Assembly (NCBI GenBank): GCA_028284155.1
Contig: JANQSF010000054.1
Location: 140,778 to 204,777, forward strand
DNA: 64,000 bases
Origin: Phycisphaeraceae bacterium
GTDB taxonomy: Bacteria; Planctomycetota; Phycisphaerae; Phycisphaerales; Phycisphaeraceae
Direction: 5' to 3'
Part shown: piece by piece, positions 16,822 to 27,000 of the stretch
Layout of the letters: each line of letters starts with the position of its first letter
Numbering within the stretch: the first letter of the stretch is position 1
The notes under the pieces: model-generated
What the model was told of the DNA's origin: nothing
The model's database searches: none
Seen by the model: the letters and a program-made list of their open reading frames with translations, nothing else
Translations under genes and position numbers: made by a program

Positions 16822-18240
16822 ATGTACTTCAAGATCTCTTGCTCCAACTGCCAGAAGCCGTTGAAGGTCCGCGACGAAGACGTGGGCAAGAAGGGCCGAT
16901 GCCCCTACTGCAACGAGGGCTTCACCGTCCCCGCCCGCATCGCCGACGCCCCCGTCGCCCGCCCCAAAGCCTCGGCAGGCGAGGCCGCTTCAGCGGCAGT
17001 ACCCACAACCCCAAGCGCACCCAAACACCGCCCGCCCCAGGACACCCCCGCCCCCCGCCCGCGCGCCCGCAAACCCAAACAAGACACCGAGTGGACCGAC
17101 GCGACCAACGTCAGCCTGCTGATCAGCGGCGCGATCGGCCTCGTCGCCGCGGGCGTGTTCCTCCTGCTGCTCTGGCCGTTCAAAGACACCGGCTTCGGCG
17201 CGTTGTTCCTCAAGCGCGGCTGGGTCCCGTTCGTCCTCGCGTTCTTCATGGGCTGGGCGCTGGCCATGGTCGTCCTCAAATACCGCAAGCTCAAAACGCA
17301 ACGCAGGTCGATGCTGTTCGACCTGCTGCCGACGGAGATCGATGACGAGATCAACCTGCGCAACCTCGACCGGTTCACGCGCCACATCGAAGACCTGCCG
17401 GTCAAACCCGGCGCGAGTTTTCTGGTTACCCGCGTCCTGCGCGGGCTCGAACACTTCCGCGTGCGCAAGTCCACGCCTGAGGTCGGCGAGTTGCTCACGT
17501 CGCAGGGCGACATCGACGCTAACGCCGTCGAGTCCAGCTACTCGATCCTCAAGGTCTTCATCTGGGCGATCCCGATCCTCGGCTTCATCGGCACTGTGCT
17601 CGGCATCAGCGACGCAGTGAGCGGCCTGGGCGGCGAACTCGACGCGTCCGACATGGAGAAGATCAAAAAACAACTCGGCACGGTCACGACCGGCCTCGGC
17701 GTCGCGTTCGACACCACGCTCGTCGCGCTGGTCATGAGCCTGCTGGTCATGTTCCCCGCCAGCGCCATGCAGAAGGCCGAGGAAGACCTGCTCAACCAGG
17801 TCGATGAATACTGCAACGACAACCTACTGATCCGTTTGAACGACGTCGGCAGCGCGACCGCCAGCCACACCAGCGTCGACCTGAACGACACGATCAACAA
17901 GGCGATCGACGCGGCGTTGACCGGAAGGCAGGGCGCGATGCTGCACCAGATCGACCAGATTCAGAAACAGATGCTTCAGATGCAGCGCGAGCACTCGGAA
18001 AAACTCGACGCGTCGATGCGCGACCTGTCGATGCGGACCGAACACGTCCACCAGGACGTGGCCGGCTCGATCATGGAAACAACCGAACAGATCAAGTCAT
18101 CGTTCGGCGACATCCACCGCAGCCTGCACGCCTTGAACGACGTGCTCAGCAAACTCGGCGGGGAAAGGATCGAGATCGAACTCAAAGCCCCGCCCAAGCG
18201 CGGCTGGCGTCTATTCAACCGCAAGGACAACGGAGGCTGA
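16822..18240 (+). CDS. MotA/TolQ/ExbB-type proton channel with N-terminal zinc ribbon
   Basis: The 472-residue protein begins with a zinc ribbon (Cys7, Cys10, Cys27, Cys30; MJ0042-like), then a Pro/Ala-rich linker, membrane spans at about 97-118 and 134-153, a cytoplasmic loop, and the TolQ/ExbB core: spans at about 243-262 (with GFIGTVLGIS) and 292-313 (with TTGLGVAFDTTLVALV). The C-terminal 130 residues are a charged, probably coiled-coil tail. Such channels form a pentamer around a dimer of single-span partners and turn ion flow into force. The two next genes encode such partners, the first after a gap of three bases. The ribbon is not part of classical TolQ/ExbB and may recruit a cytoplasmic partner or nucleic acid. 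The output of the complex is unknown. Confidence 0.85.
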   Translation: MYFKISCSNCQKPLKVRDEDVGKKGRCPYCNEGFTVPARIADAPVARPKASAGEAASAAVPTTPSAPKHRPPQDTPAPRPRARKPKQDTEWTDATNVSLLISGAIGLVAAGVFLLLLWPFKDTGFGALFLKRGWVPFVLAFFMGWALAMVVLKYRKLKTQRRSMLFDLLPTEIDDEINLRNLDRFTRHIEDLPVKPGASFLVTRVLRGLEHFRVRKSTPEVGELLTSQGDIDANAVESSYSILKVFIWAIPILGFIGTVLGISDAVSGLGGELDASDMEKIKKQLGTVTTGLGVAFDTTLVALVMSLLVMFPASAMQKAEEDLLNQVDEYCNDNLLIRLNDVGSATASHTSVDLNDTINKAIDAALTGRQGAMLHQIDQIQKQMLQMQREHSEKLDASMRDLSMRTEHVHQDVAGSIMETTEQIKSSFGDIHRSLHALNDVLSKLGGERIEIELKAPPKRGWRLFNRKDNGG

Positions 18241-18243
18241 CCC

Positions 18244-19053
18244 GTGGCGCGACGACGCAAGGGTGGCTCGCCAACCGTGTCGCTCTTCCCATTCCTTTCG
18301 ATCCTCGCTTGTGTCATCGGCGTGCTGACGCTGCTGATCACCGCAATCGCGCTGGGCCAACTCGACCCGGCCGAGCTAGCCCGCATCGAGCAACAACTGG
18401 TCGAGCAACGCGAACGGGCAGAACGCTTCGCCGAAGCGCAGACGAAGGTCAACGCGCTCGACACCGAAGTGCGAGACGCCAAGCGACGCATCGCGCAGTT
18501 CGAGGCCGACCGCGACGAACTGGACAAGCTCACCGCGCAGGCCGCACAACTGACCGAACAGCGCGACAAGCTGCGGGCGGAACGCGACGACCCAGGCGGG
18601 CTGGTGACCGAGTCGAAGAAGGTGGCGGAGCAGACCGCCGAGGCCAAAGCCGAACGCGACCGCCTCGCGAAGCAGCTCGAATCGGTGCAACAGGAGATCA
18701 AAGACCGCAAGGGCCCGCCCGCGCCGCCGCGCGTCGTCGTGCAACCGGGCGGCAGCGGCGTCGGCCTGCAACCGACGTTCATCGAATGCGGCCCAGCCGA
18801 GGTCGTCGTCCACGTCAAGCCAACGCCCCTGCGCATCCGCCGAGCCGACCTGCCCAAGAGTGACGCGTACCTGAAACTGCTCGACCGCATTGCCGACGCT
18901 GAGAAACAGACCGTCGTGTTCCTCTTGCGCGACAAGGGCGTGGGCACGTACTACACCGCACGCAACATCGCGCGACAACGCTTCGCACGCAACGGCAAGC
19001 TGCCGATCATCGGCGCGGGGCCGATCGACTTGACACAGTTTGAGCGTCAATGA
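18244..19053 (+). CDS. ExbD/MotB-like single-span partner with coiled coil, lacking the membrane Asp
   Basis: The 269-residue protein (GTG start, three bases after the channel gene) has a basic N-terminus MARRRKGG, one membrane span at about 12-37, a long coiled coil (about 45-160) and a C-terminal domain of about 100 residues with FIECGPAEVVVHVKP. Topology is like ExbD/TolR/MotB. The membrane span has no Asp, although Asp is the proton-relay residue in those families; the next gene does have it. No peptidoglycan-binding OmpA signature was recognised. It probably forms the channel complex with the neighbours. Confidence 0.75.
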   Translation: MARRRKGGSPTVSLFPFLSILACVIGVLTLLITAIALGQLDPAELARIEQQLVEQRERAERFAEAQTKVNALDTEVRDAKRRIAQFEADRDELDKLTAQAAQLTEQRDKLRAERDDPGGLVTESKKVAEQTAEAKAERDRLAKQLESVQQEIKDRKGPPAPPRVVVQPGGSGVGLQPTFIECGPAEVVVHVKPTPLRIRRADLPKSDAYLKLLDRIADAEKQTVVFLLRDKGVGTYYTARNIARQRFARNGKLPIIGAGPIDLTQFERQ

Positions 19054-19057
19054 ATGA

Positions 19058-19253
19058 ACAGGAAACCAGGAAGGCAAAAAGCCATGAGTCGATCGCACAG
19101 AGCATGGGAGAAAGGGAGGCGGGGAGAATGGGAGAACGTCAGTTGATCATCGCAGATGAATACGAATCACGATTCAGAACCTTGATCTCCCCTTCTCCCC
19201 TGCTCCCGTTCTCCCCAGCTTCCTCCTGGCCTCCTGCCTTCCTGGCTTCCTGC
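19058..19253. repeat. Purine-rich/pyrimidine-rich inverted repeat inside the channel operon
   Basis: AGGAAACCAGGAAGGC (19060-19075) pairs with GCCTTCCTGGCTTCCT (19236-19251) with one mismatch, and GGGAGAA-type units at 19107-19136 pair with TTCTCCC-type units at 19193-19216. The transcript would fold into a long imperfect hairpin between the two partner genes. The arms are built of short tandem units, as in the other intergenic arrays of this window. Confidence 0.6.
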
Positions 19254-19268
19254 TAAACCTCAAGCCCC

Positions 19269-20381
19269 ATGGCACGACGCAGACGACAATCCGAAGGCAG
19301 CCTCGACTCGTTGCTCGACACGATGACCAACGTCGTGGGCATCTTGGTCATCCTGCTGACGGTCACGCAACTGAGCGTCAGCGAAGCCGTCGAGCGCGTC
19401 CTGCGCACCGAGGCCGACATGCAGAAGACAGCCGAGGTCACCGCGGCGCAACTGACCGAGGCCAAGAAACGGGCCGTGGAACTCGACGAAGAACTCACGC
19501 AGACCAGCGACCGCGTCACGGAAATGCTCGCAGCGTCGAAGGAAGTCGACGAGCAGGCCGCCGCACAGCGTGAGGCGATCGACGACCTGAACCGGCAGAT
19601 CGAGGTGATCACGCAGTCGGCCAACGACACGGACAAAGCGCAGGCAGCGCTTGACGCGCAGAAGAAGGAGTTGGCTGATACGCAGGCGGCGATGCAGCGG
19701 CTGTCGGCTGAACTCAAGTCGGCTGAGCAACAACTCGAACAAACGCCCCGCCCCGCCCCGCCGCCGCCCAAGGTCGTGAAGCTGCCCAACCCTCGACCGG
19801 CGCCAAAGGGCGCGCAGCCGCTCTACTTCCTTTGCAAAGGCGACCGCGTCATCCCCGTCCCGCTCGAAGGCCTGCAACGGCTCGCGCAGGCCCGGCTGCG
19901 TGCGATCATCAACAACCCAAACGCCAAGGGCGAGGTCGATTGCGACAAGATGGTTGCGCTGTTTAAACAGACATCCGTCGGCAACGACTCGCTGGCGTTG
20001 AGCATCTACGTCTCGAACTTTCGGCCGTACCTGACCGTCGAGGCCAGGCCCGGCGCGGGCGAGCCGACCGAAACGATCCGCGACGGCACGTCACGCTTCC
20101 GCGTGAACATCTTCCGCGCCAACCCGGACACGCACTACGCCCGTTTCCTCGTTTGGCCAGACAGTTTCGAGGCCTACCTCGCCGCCCGCAATATCTGCGA
20201 CGAACGCGGCCTGCCCGCCGGCTGGGTCCCGTTCTACGACAACCAGCAGTGGCGCACGTCGCTGGGCCTGACCCTGACTTGCGAAGGTAAACCCCCGCCG
20301 CCACCGCCTGACCCAAACAGGAAGCCGCCCGTCAAACCCGCAACGCCGCCACGAACGTTGCCGGCGGATACGGTGGATTGA
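19269..20381 (+). CDS. ExbD/MotB-like single-span partner with coiled coil and membrane Asp
   Basis: The 370-residue protein starts MARRRRQSEG, has Asp13 and Asp17 at the cytoplasmic edge of a single membrane span (about 15-35, SLDSLLDTMTNVVGILVIL), a coiled coil to about residue 160, a Pro-rich linker and a C-terminal domain of about 150 residues, ending in a PPPPP/KPP tail. The Asp followed by a short hydrophobic span matches the ExbD/TolR proton-relay layout. It resembles the preceding protein in plan but not in the C-terminal domain. No OmpA peptidoglycan-binding motif was seen. It belongs to the operon starting at 16822. Confidence 0.75.
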   Translation: MARRRRQSEGSLDSLLDTMTNVVGILVILLTVTQLSVSEAVERVLRTEADMQKTAEVTAAQLTEAKKRAVELDEELTQTSDRVTEMLAASKEVDEQAAAQREAIDDLNRQIEVITQSANDTDKAQAALDAQKKELADTQAAMQRLSAELKSAEQQLEQTPRPAPPPPKVVKLPNPRPAPKGAQPLYFLCKGDRVIPVPLEGLQRLAQARLRAIINNPNAKGEVDCDKMVALFKQTSVGNDSLALSIYVSNFRPYLTVEARPGAGEPTETIRDGTSRFRVNIFRANPDTHYARFLVWPDSFEAYLAARNICDERGLPAGWVPFYDNQQWRTSLGLTLTCEGKPPPPPPDPNRKPPVKPATPPRTLPADTVD

Positions 20382-20389
20382 TGGTGGCA

Positions 20390-20424
20390 GGCACGAAGGG
20401 ACGGAGGCACGTAGGCACGAAGGG
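20390..20424. repeat. GGCACGAAGG-type tandem units
   Basis: GGCACGAAGGGA, CGGAGGCACGTA and GGCACGAAGGG follow each other just after the last gene of the channel operon. The rest of 20382-20524, between convergent genes, shows no other feature. Confidence 0.5.
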
Positions 20425-20524
20425 TTTGGGTGCCACAATTTGGCTTTGCAAAGTGTGTCGAAAAGATCGAGCGCTTCGCCGCAACGAACGCCATCACAGA
20501 ATCAGACGTGACCATCAATACCAT

Positions 20525-22282
20525 TCACCCGCGCGTCGACTGTAACCACTTCGTCAACGCCGCCTTCGACATGCAGTTCACGACATCCTTCTTCGTCGCG
20601 CCGGCGCGCTGGGCGGTCAGGACGCCGTAGATCAACTGCCCAAGGTCGCCTTCGCCGTGCGCGTCGGTGTTGATGGCCAGTTTGACACCCGCCTCGAGCG
20701 CGGCCCGCGCGTGCGTGTCACGCAGGTCGAGCCGCCAACTGTTGGCGTTGATCTCCATCGCGATGCCGCGCTCAGCGCTGGCCTTGATCAGAGCGTCCAT
20801 ATCCGGACTCAGGCCCTCGCGCCGGTTGATCAGTCGGCCGGTCGGGTGACCTATTATGGTGACATACGGGTTCTCGATCGCGTCGAGCAAACGTTTCGTC
20901 GCCTTCTTCGGCTCCTGCGACAACGCCGCGTGCGGGCTGGCGACAACCACATCCAGTTCCTTGAGCAGCGAATCCGCGTAGTCGAGCTTGCCGTCGGCCA
21001 GGATGTCGACCTCGCTGCCCGCCAGGATCGTGATCGTGTCTTTCAACTCGTCCGCAACGGCGCGGATCGCCTCGATGTGTTTCTCCAACCGCTCCTCGTT
21101 CAGGCCGTTGGCTTGCACCTGGCCCTTCGAGTGATCGGTGACGGCGACGGTGTGAAAGCCGCGGTCGGCGCACGCCAGCGCATAATCGCGGATCGACCAC
21201 ACACCGTCACTGGCCGTCGTGTGCGCGTGCAGTTCAGCCTTGATGTCGTCCAGCTCGACCAGCTTCGGCAGGTCGTCTTTCTCCGCCAGCGCGATCTCGC
21301 TGCGCGCCTCGCGCAGGGTCGGCGGAATGTATGGCAGGTCGAGCGCCTGGTAGATGTCCGTCTCGGTCTTGCGCGCGACGACATTCTCCTTGTCGTCCTT
21401 CGTCAAAGCGTACTCGTTGAGCGACATCCCCCGTTTGATTGCCCGCTCGCGCAACTGGATGTTGTGCTCCTTCGACCCGGTGAAGTACATCAGCGCCGCG
21501 CCGAACGCGTTAGGCTCGACGATGCGCAGGTCGACCTGGATTGCCCCGCCGCCCAGCGCGTCGTCGCGCGTGCGGATCGACGACTTCGTCTCGCCGTGGC
21601 CGAGCACATCGGCGACGATGTCCATGCTGACAAAGTGCTCCATAATCTCTTCAGCCCCACCTCCGGGGGCGGCGCAGATGACGTCGATGTCGCCGATGGT
21701 CTCTTTGCCACGACGCAGACTGCCCGCGTACTCGACGTGCTTGACACCCTTGAGCTTCGACAACTCATTAACGATGCGCAACGCCAGCGGCATCGCCTGC
21801 CCGATCCGGTGACGCCCGCCGGCCGACTCGGCGAAGGCGACGCTTTTCCGCAGGTTTTCCAGCGTTTTCTTGCCCATGCCGGGCAACGACGCCAACGCGT
21901 CGCCCTCGAGCTTGGCCTTTAGGTCGTCCAACGACTCGACGCCCGCGTCTTTCCACAACAGCGCGACCTTCTTCGGCCCCAGCCCCTGGATGTCGAGCAG
22001 CCCGAGCAACCCCGGCGGCACCTTCGAGGTGAGCTTGACGTGGTCGTCGATCTGGCCAGTTTCAATGAACTGCGCGATGCGTTCCGCCGTCCCCTTGCCG
22101 ATGCCTTCGAGCTTGGCTAGCTCCTTAACGTCCGGCCCGATGTCGCCGACGTCGCGCGTCAGCTCACCCAGCGTCCGCGCGGCGCGCGCAAACGCGTTGA
22201 CGCGGAATCGATCGCCCCCGGTGATCTCCAGCACGTCCGCCATCTGCTGAAACAACGCCGCCAATTGCTTGTTGGTGGTCAT
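20525..22282 (-). CDS. polX: DNA polymerase X family protein with PHP domain (PolX)
   Basis: The 585-residue protein has an N-terminal helix-hairpin-helix region (ELAKLEGIGKGTAERI), an X-family polymerase domain with GSLRRGKETIGDIDVICA carrying the catalytic aspartates, and a C-terminal PHP domain with ELHAHTTASDGVWS, VTDHSK, GSEVDI, HPTGR and NTDAH. Bacterial PolX fills short gaps in base-excision repair, and its PHP domain supplies manganese-dependent 3'-5' exonuclease activity. Length and domain order are standard. It is the last gene before the glutamate synthase operon on the same strand; the gap of 45 bases allows co-transcription but the functions are unrelated. Confidence 0.95.
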   Translation of the reverse strand: MTTNKQLAALFQQMADVLEITGGDRFRVNAFARAARTLGELTRDVGDIGPDVKELAKLEGIGKGTAERIAQFIETGQIDDHVKLTSKVPPGLLGLLDIQGLGPKKVALLWKDAGVESLDDLKAKLEGDALASLPGMGKKTLENLRKSVAFAESAGGRHRIGQAMPLALRIVNELSKLKGVKHVEYAGSLRRGKETIGDIDVICAAPGGGAEEIMEHFVSMDIVADVLGHGETKSSIRTRDDALGGGAIQVDLRIVEPNAFGAALMYFTGSKEHNIQLRERAIKRGMSLNEYALTKDDKENVVARKTETDIYQALDLPYIPPTLREARSEIALAEKDDLPKLVELDDIKAELHAHTTASDGVWSIRDYALACADRGFHTVAVTDHSKGQVQANGLNEERLEKHIEAIRAVADELKDTITILAGSEVDILADGKLDYADSLLKELDVVVASPHAALSQEPKKATKRLLDAIENPYVTIIGHPTGRLINRREGLSPDMDALIKASAERGIAMEINANSWRLDLRDTHARAALEAGVKLAINTDAHGEGDLGQLIYGVLTAQRAGATKKDVVNCMSKAALTKWLQSTRG

Positions 22283-22327
22283 GGCGGGAGTTTACCGCGT
22301 TCGCGATGTTTCGCCTTGAATTGGGAT

Positions 22328-23923
22328 TCACCCCGCCGCCGCGACCGCGTCGCCGAGTGTCACGCCCGGTGCGGGCAGTGTGCTTGAACCGGTCAGGTAC
22401 GCGTCGATCGCGCGGGCGGCGCCTCGGCCTTCGTTGATGGCCCAGACGACCAGCGATTGACCTCGCCGGCAGTCGCCGGCGGCGAAGACGCTGTCAACGT
22501 TCGTCGCGAAGTCGCCGTGCTCAGCCTTGAACGTCTCCCAGTTGCCTCGCGGGTTCTGCGTCTCGAGGCCGAGCATGTCGCCGACGGTTTTCTCGGGGCC
22601 GACGAAACCGGTGGCCAGCAGCACGAGGTCGGCCGGCCATTCTTTTTCCGTCCCTTCGACCTCGGTCCACGGCGGGCCGCCATCCGTTGGCTTGCTCCAA
22701 TCGATCTCGACGGTGCGCACCGCCTTGATGTGGCCGTTGCCGTCGTCGACGTATTCCTTGGTCAGGATGTGGTACGTGCGCGGGTCGTGGCCGGTCTGCG
22801 CCTTGACCTCTTCGTGCGAGTAGTCGAGGCGGTAGATGCGCGGCCAGGTTGGCCAAGGGTTGTTGGCGGCGCGTTCATCGGGCGGGCAGTCGAGCAGCTC
22901 GAAGTTGACCACGCTCATGCAGCCGTGCCGCAACGACGTGCCGATGCAGTCGGCCCCGGTGTCGCCGCCGCCGATGACGACGACGTTCAGGTCTTTGGCG
23001 GACAGGAACGCGTTGTCCTCGAGCTTTGAGTCGAGCAGGCTCTTGGTGTTCCGCGTCAGGAAATCCATGGCGAAGTGGATGCCCGCCAGGTCGCGCCCGG
23101 GCGTTCGGCCGGTCGGGTCGAACGGCTTGGTCGCGCCGGTGGCCAAGAGCAAGGCGTCGTACTCGTCGACCAGCTTCTGCGGGTCGATGAACTCAATCTT
23201 GCAGCCGCGCTCGGCCATGATCTGCGTCATGTGGCCCGGCGCGAAGTCTTCTTGCTTGCCGACGTGCACGCACGTGCGGAACTCGACGCCTTCTTCTTCA
23301 AGCAGCGCGATGCGGCGTTCGACCACGCCCTTGTCGAGCTTCATGTTCGGGATGCCGTACATCAGCAGCCCGCCGATGCGGTCGGCCCGCTCGAACACGG
23401 TCACGCTGTGGCCGACGCTGTTGAGCTGCGCCGCCGCGGCGAGCCCGGCCGGCCCGGAGCCGACGATCGCGACGGTCTTGCCCGTGCGGTTCTTGGGCGG
23501 CTTGGCCTCGATCCAGCCTGCTTCCCACGCTTTGTCGACGATCGCGTTCTCGATGTTCTTGATCGTCACGGCCGGCTCGATGATGCCGAGCACGCAGGCG
23601 CCCTCGCACGGCGCGGGACACGTTCGGCCGGTGAACTCGGGGAAGTTGTTCGTCTTGTGCAGCCGATCGATCGCGTCCCGCCACCGCCCGCGGTAAACCA
23701 GGTCGTTCCACTCGGGGATGAGGTTGTCGATCGGGCAGCCGTTGTCCGACTGGCAGAACGGCACGCCGCAGTCCATGCACCGCGCGCCCTGCGTCTGCAG
23801 CTTGTCGATGATCGGCAGCTCGAGCTTGTTGAAAATCTCGCCGTAGTCCTTGGCGCGCTGCACCGGGTCGCGGTAGCCGACCGGGTTCCGTTCGTATTCG
23901 ATGAAGCCTGTGTTCTTACCCAT
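22328..23923 (-). CDS. gltD: Glutamate synthase small (beta) subunit
   Basis: The 531-residue protein has the N-terminal double iron-sulfur region ([15 protein letters not shown] and CPAPCEGAC), an FAD-binding Rossmann motif ([17 protein letters not shown]) and a second dinucleotide motif for NADPH ([20 protein letters not shown]). It passes electrons from NADPH to the large subunit, which makes two glutamates from glutamine and 2-oxoglutarate. It follows gltB with a gap of 99 bases. All motifs are intact and the length is slightly above the usual 470-500. Confidence 0.96.
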   Translation of the reverse strand: MGKNTGFIEYERNPVGYRDPVQRAKDYGEIFNKLELPIIDKLQTQGARCMDCGVPFCQSDNGCPIDNLIPEWNDLVYRGRWRDAIDRLHKTNNFPEFTGRTCPAPCEGACVLGIIEPAVTIKNIENAIVDKAWEAGWIEAKPPKNRTGKTVAIVGSGPAGLAAAAQLNSVGHSVTVFERADRIGGLLMYGIPNMKLDKGVVERRIALLEEEGVEFRTCVHVGKQEDFAPGHMTQIMAERGCKIEFIDPQKLVDEYDALLLATGATKPFDPTGRTPGRDLAGIHFAMDFLTRNTKSLLDSKLEDNAFLSAKDLNVVVIGGGDTGADCIGTSLRHGCMSVVNFELLDCPPDERAANNPWPTWPRIYRLDYSHEEVKAQTGHDPRTYHILTKEYVDDGNGHIKAVRTVEIDWSKPTDGGPPWTEVEGTEKEWPADLVLLATGFVGPEKTVGDMLGLETQNPRGNWETFKAEHGDFATNVDSVFAAGDCRRGQSLVVWAINEGRGAARAIDAYLTGSSTLPAPGVTLGDAVAAAG

Positions 23924-24022
23924 GGTGGTGGACCTTCCAAACCGGGCGTCGCCCGTCGTAGCTGAATCTGTCGTGCCAAGCCGTTGCCGATCCCATTCGG
24001 ATTAACGACGACGAGCCATCGC

Positions 24023-27000
24023 TTACGCGACCTCCTGCGGCTCGCCGTCGTGGACCGGCGCTTCTTCTTCCGTGTCCCGCCGCATGCGTTCGAGCAGGAC
24101 GCGTTTGTAGTCGGTCGGCATGACCTTGGTGAACTTCGCCAACGCGTTGCCCCAGTCATCGAGGATGCGCTTACCGATGGCCGAGCCGGTGTGCTTCACG
24201 TGCTCTTCGATCAGGCCGCGCAGCTCGTCGATGTCGCCGGGCTGTTCCATTGCCTCGAGCTCGACTGTGCCGAGGTTGCAGTTGACCAGCAGCTTCTTAT
24301 CCGGGTCGAACACGTACGCGATGCCGCCGGACATCCCCGCGGCGAAGTTACGCCCCGTCGGTCCGAGGATCACCGCTCGGCCGCCGGTCATGTACTCGCA
24401 ACCGTGGTCGCCCACGCCCTCGACGACGGCCAGCACGCCCGAGTTGCGGACGCAGAACCGCTCGGCCGCCATGCCGCGGAAAAACGCCTTGCCCTTGATG
24501 CCGCCGTACAGCGCGACGTTGCCGATGATGATGTTGTCCTCGGCCGTGAACGTCGAGTTCTTGGGCGGGTAGATGACGATCCGCCCGCCGGACAGGCCCT
24601 TGCCGACGTAGTCGTTGGCGTCGCCCTCGAGTTCGATCGACACGCCCTTGGCCAGGAACGCGCCCAGCGATTGGCCGGCCGAGCCGTTGAACTTGATCTT
24701 CACCGTGTCGTCCGGCAGCAGCGCTTCGCCGTGCGACTTGGCGATCTCGTGGCTGAGCGTCGTGCAGACCGTGCGGTTGGTGTTGATGATGTCGCTGGTG
24801 ATCTCGACGGGCGTGCCGTCCTTGATCGCCGGCTGGGCCTGTCTAATCAGTTCATTGTCAAGTGCCAGGTGCAGGCCGTGGTCCTGCTTGTCCGTGCAGT
24901 AGACGCCGACCTTGTCGTGCGGGCGCACAGCCGGCTTGAGCACCTCGGTCAGGTCGAGGTGGTCGGTCTTCCAGTGGGCGATCGCGTCGTTGGGTTCGAG
25001 CGCGTCGCTTCGGCCGATCATCTCGTTGACCGTGCGGAAGCCGAGTTCGGCCATGATCTTTCGCGCGTGCTCCGCCACGAGCATCAAGTAGTTGACCACG
25101 TGGTCGGGCTGACCCTTGAACTTCTTGCGCAGGAACTTGTCCTGCGTCGCGATGCCGACGGGGCAGGTGTTTAGGTGGCACTTGCGCATCATGATGCAAC
25201 CGGTGACGATCAGCGGCGCGGTCGAAAAGCCCATCTCCTCAGCCCCGAGCAGCGCGGCGATCACCACGTCGCGCCCCGTTTTCAGGCCGCCGTCGGTCTG
25301 CAACACGACCCGGCTGCGCAACTCGTTGAGCACGAGCGTCTGGTGCGTCTCGGCGATGCCCAGTTCCCACGGCAGGCCGGCGTGCTTGACGCTGGTCAGC
25401 GGCGACGCACCGGTGCCGCCGGTATCGCCGCTGATCAGGATGTGGTCGGCGTAGCCCTTGGTCACGCCGGCCGCGACCGTACCGACGCCGACCTCCGACA
25501 CGAGCTTGACGCTCACACGCGCGGACGGGTTGGCATTCTTCAGGTCGTGGATCAGTTGCTTGAGGTCTTCGATCGAGTAGATGTCGTGGTGCGGTGGCGG
25601 GCTGATCAGGCCGACGCCCGGCGTCGAGTGGCGGATCTGCGCGATGTAGTCATCGACCTTGTGTCCGGGCAGCTCGCCGCCCTCGCCCGGCTTGGCGCCC
25701 TGGCTGATCTTGATCTGCAACTCGTCGGCGTTGGTCAGGTAGTTGATCGTCACGCCGAACCGGCCCGAAGCGACCTGCTTGATCGCGCTGCGCCGCGGGT
25801 TGATGTCCGGATCGACGGGCTTGAGGTACTTGGCCTTCTCCTCGTCACTGATCGGCAGGTAACGCGCGGGGTCTTCGCCGCCCTCGCCCGTGTTGCTCTT
25901 GCCGCCTAGGTGGTTCATGGCGATGGCCAGCGCCGTGTGCGCCTCTTCGCTGATCGAGCCGAAGCTCATCGCGCCGGTGCAGAATCGTTTGACGATCTCG
26001 GTCGCCGGCTCGACCTCGTCGAGCGGGACGGGCTTGTTGCCGATGTCGGACGCGGTCTTGAACCGCAATAGGCCGCGCAGCGCACAGCGGTTGCGGGCGT
26101 CTTCGTCCGCAAGCCGCGCAAACTCGTCGTACGACTTGGGGTCGTTGGTTCGGCCGGCGTTCTGTATCGCCGCGATCGACCGCGGGTTCCAGCCGTGTAC
26201 CTCACCCTCAGCCCGCCAGTGGAACTGCCCGTCGTTCGGCAGCGTCTTGAGTCGAACACCGCTCTTGGTTGGGTAACCCAACTCATGCCGGCGCAGCGCC
26301 TCAGCCGCGAGCACGTCAAAGTCGACGCCCTTGATTCGGCTGGCGGTGCCGACGAAGCTCAGGTCGATCACCTCCGGCCCGAGGCCGACCGCCTCGAAGA
26401 TCTGCGCGCCCTTGTAAGACTGGAGCGTGGAGATGCCCATCTTGGCCATGACCTTGAGCATGCCCTTGGCCACACCCTTGCGGTAGGCCTTGACGACCTT
26501 CTCGTCGGCCGCAAACTCGTCGGCGTCGTCGAACGTCTCGTCGCACAGGCCGTCGCGCCGTGCCTGCCACAACGACTCGAACGCGAGGTACGGGTTGATC
26601 GCGTCGGCCCCGTAGCCGATGAGCAGGCAGTGGTGGTGCACCTCGCGCGCCTCGCCGGTTTCGACGACGATGCCGATCCGCGTACGCTCGATCCGCTTGA
26701 CCAAATGATGATGCACCGCGCCGGTGGCGAGCAGCGCGCTGACGGCCACGCGGTCTTTGCCGGCCGCGCGGTCGCTGAGCACGACAATCGAATAGCCGTC
26801 GGCGATCGCCTCGGACACCTCGCGGCAGATACGGTAGATCGCGTCCTTCAGCGCCTCACCGCCGCGCGCCTGCGCCTCGGTCTTGTCGTAGGTGATGTCG
26901 ATCGTCCTGGTCCGCCAACCCTTGGCCGCGTCGGCCGACTCGATGTGCTTGATCGCCGCGACCTGTTCGTTGGTCAGGATCGGGTGCGGCGCGAGCAGGC

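Noticed and set aside
16822..20381. Zorya-type anti-phage system
   Set aside because: The channel and partners recall ZorA and ZorB, but there is no OmpA-type peptidoglycan anchor and no helicase or nuclease gene (ZorC, ZorD or ZorE) next to them.
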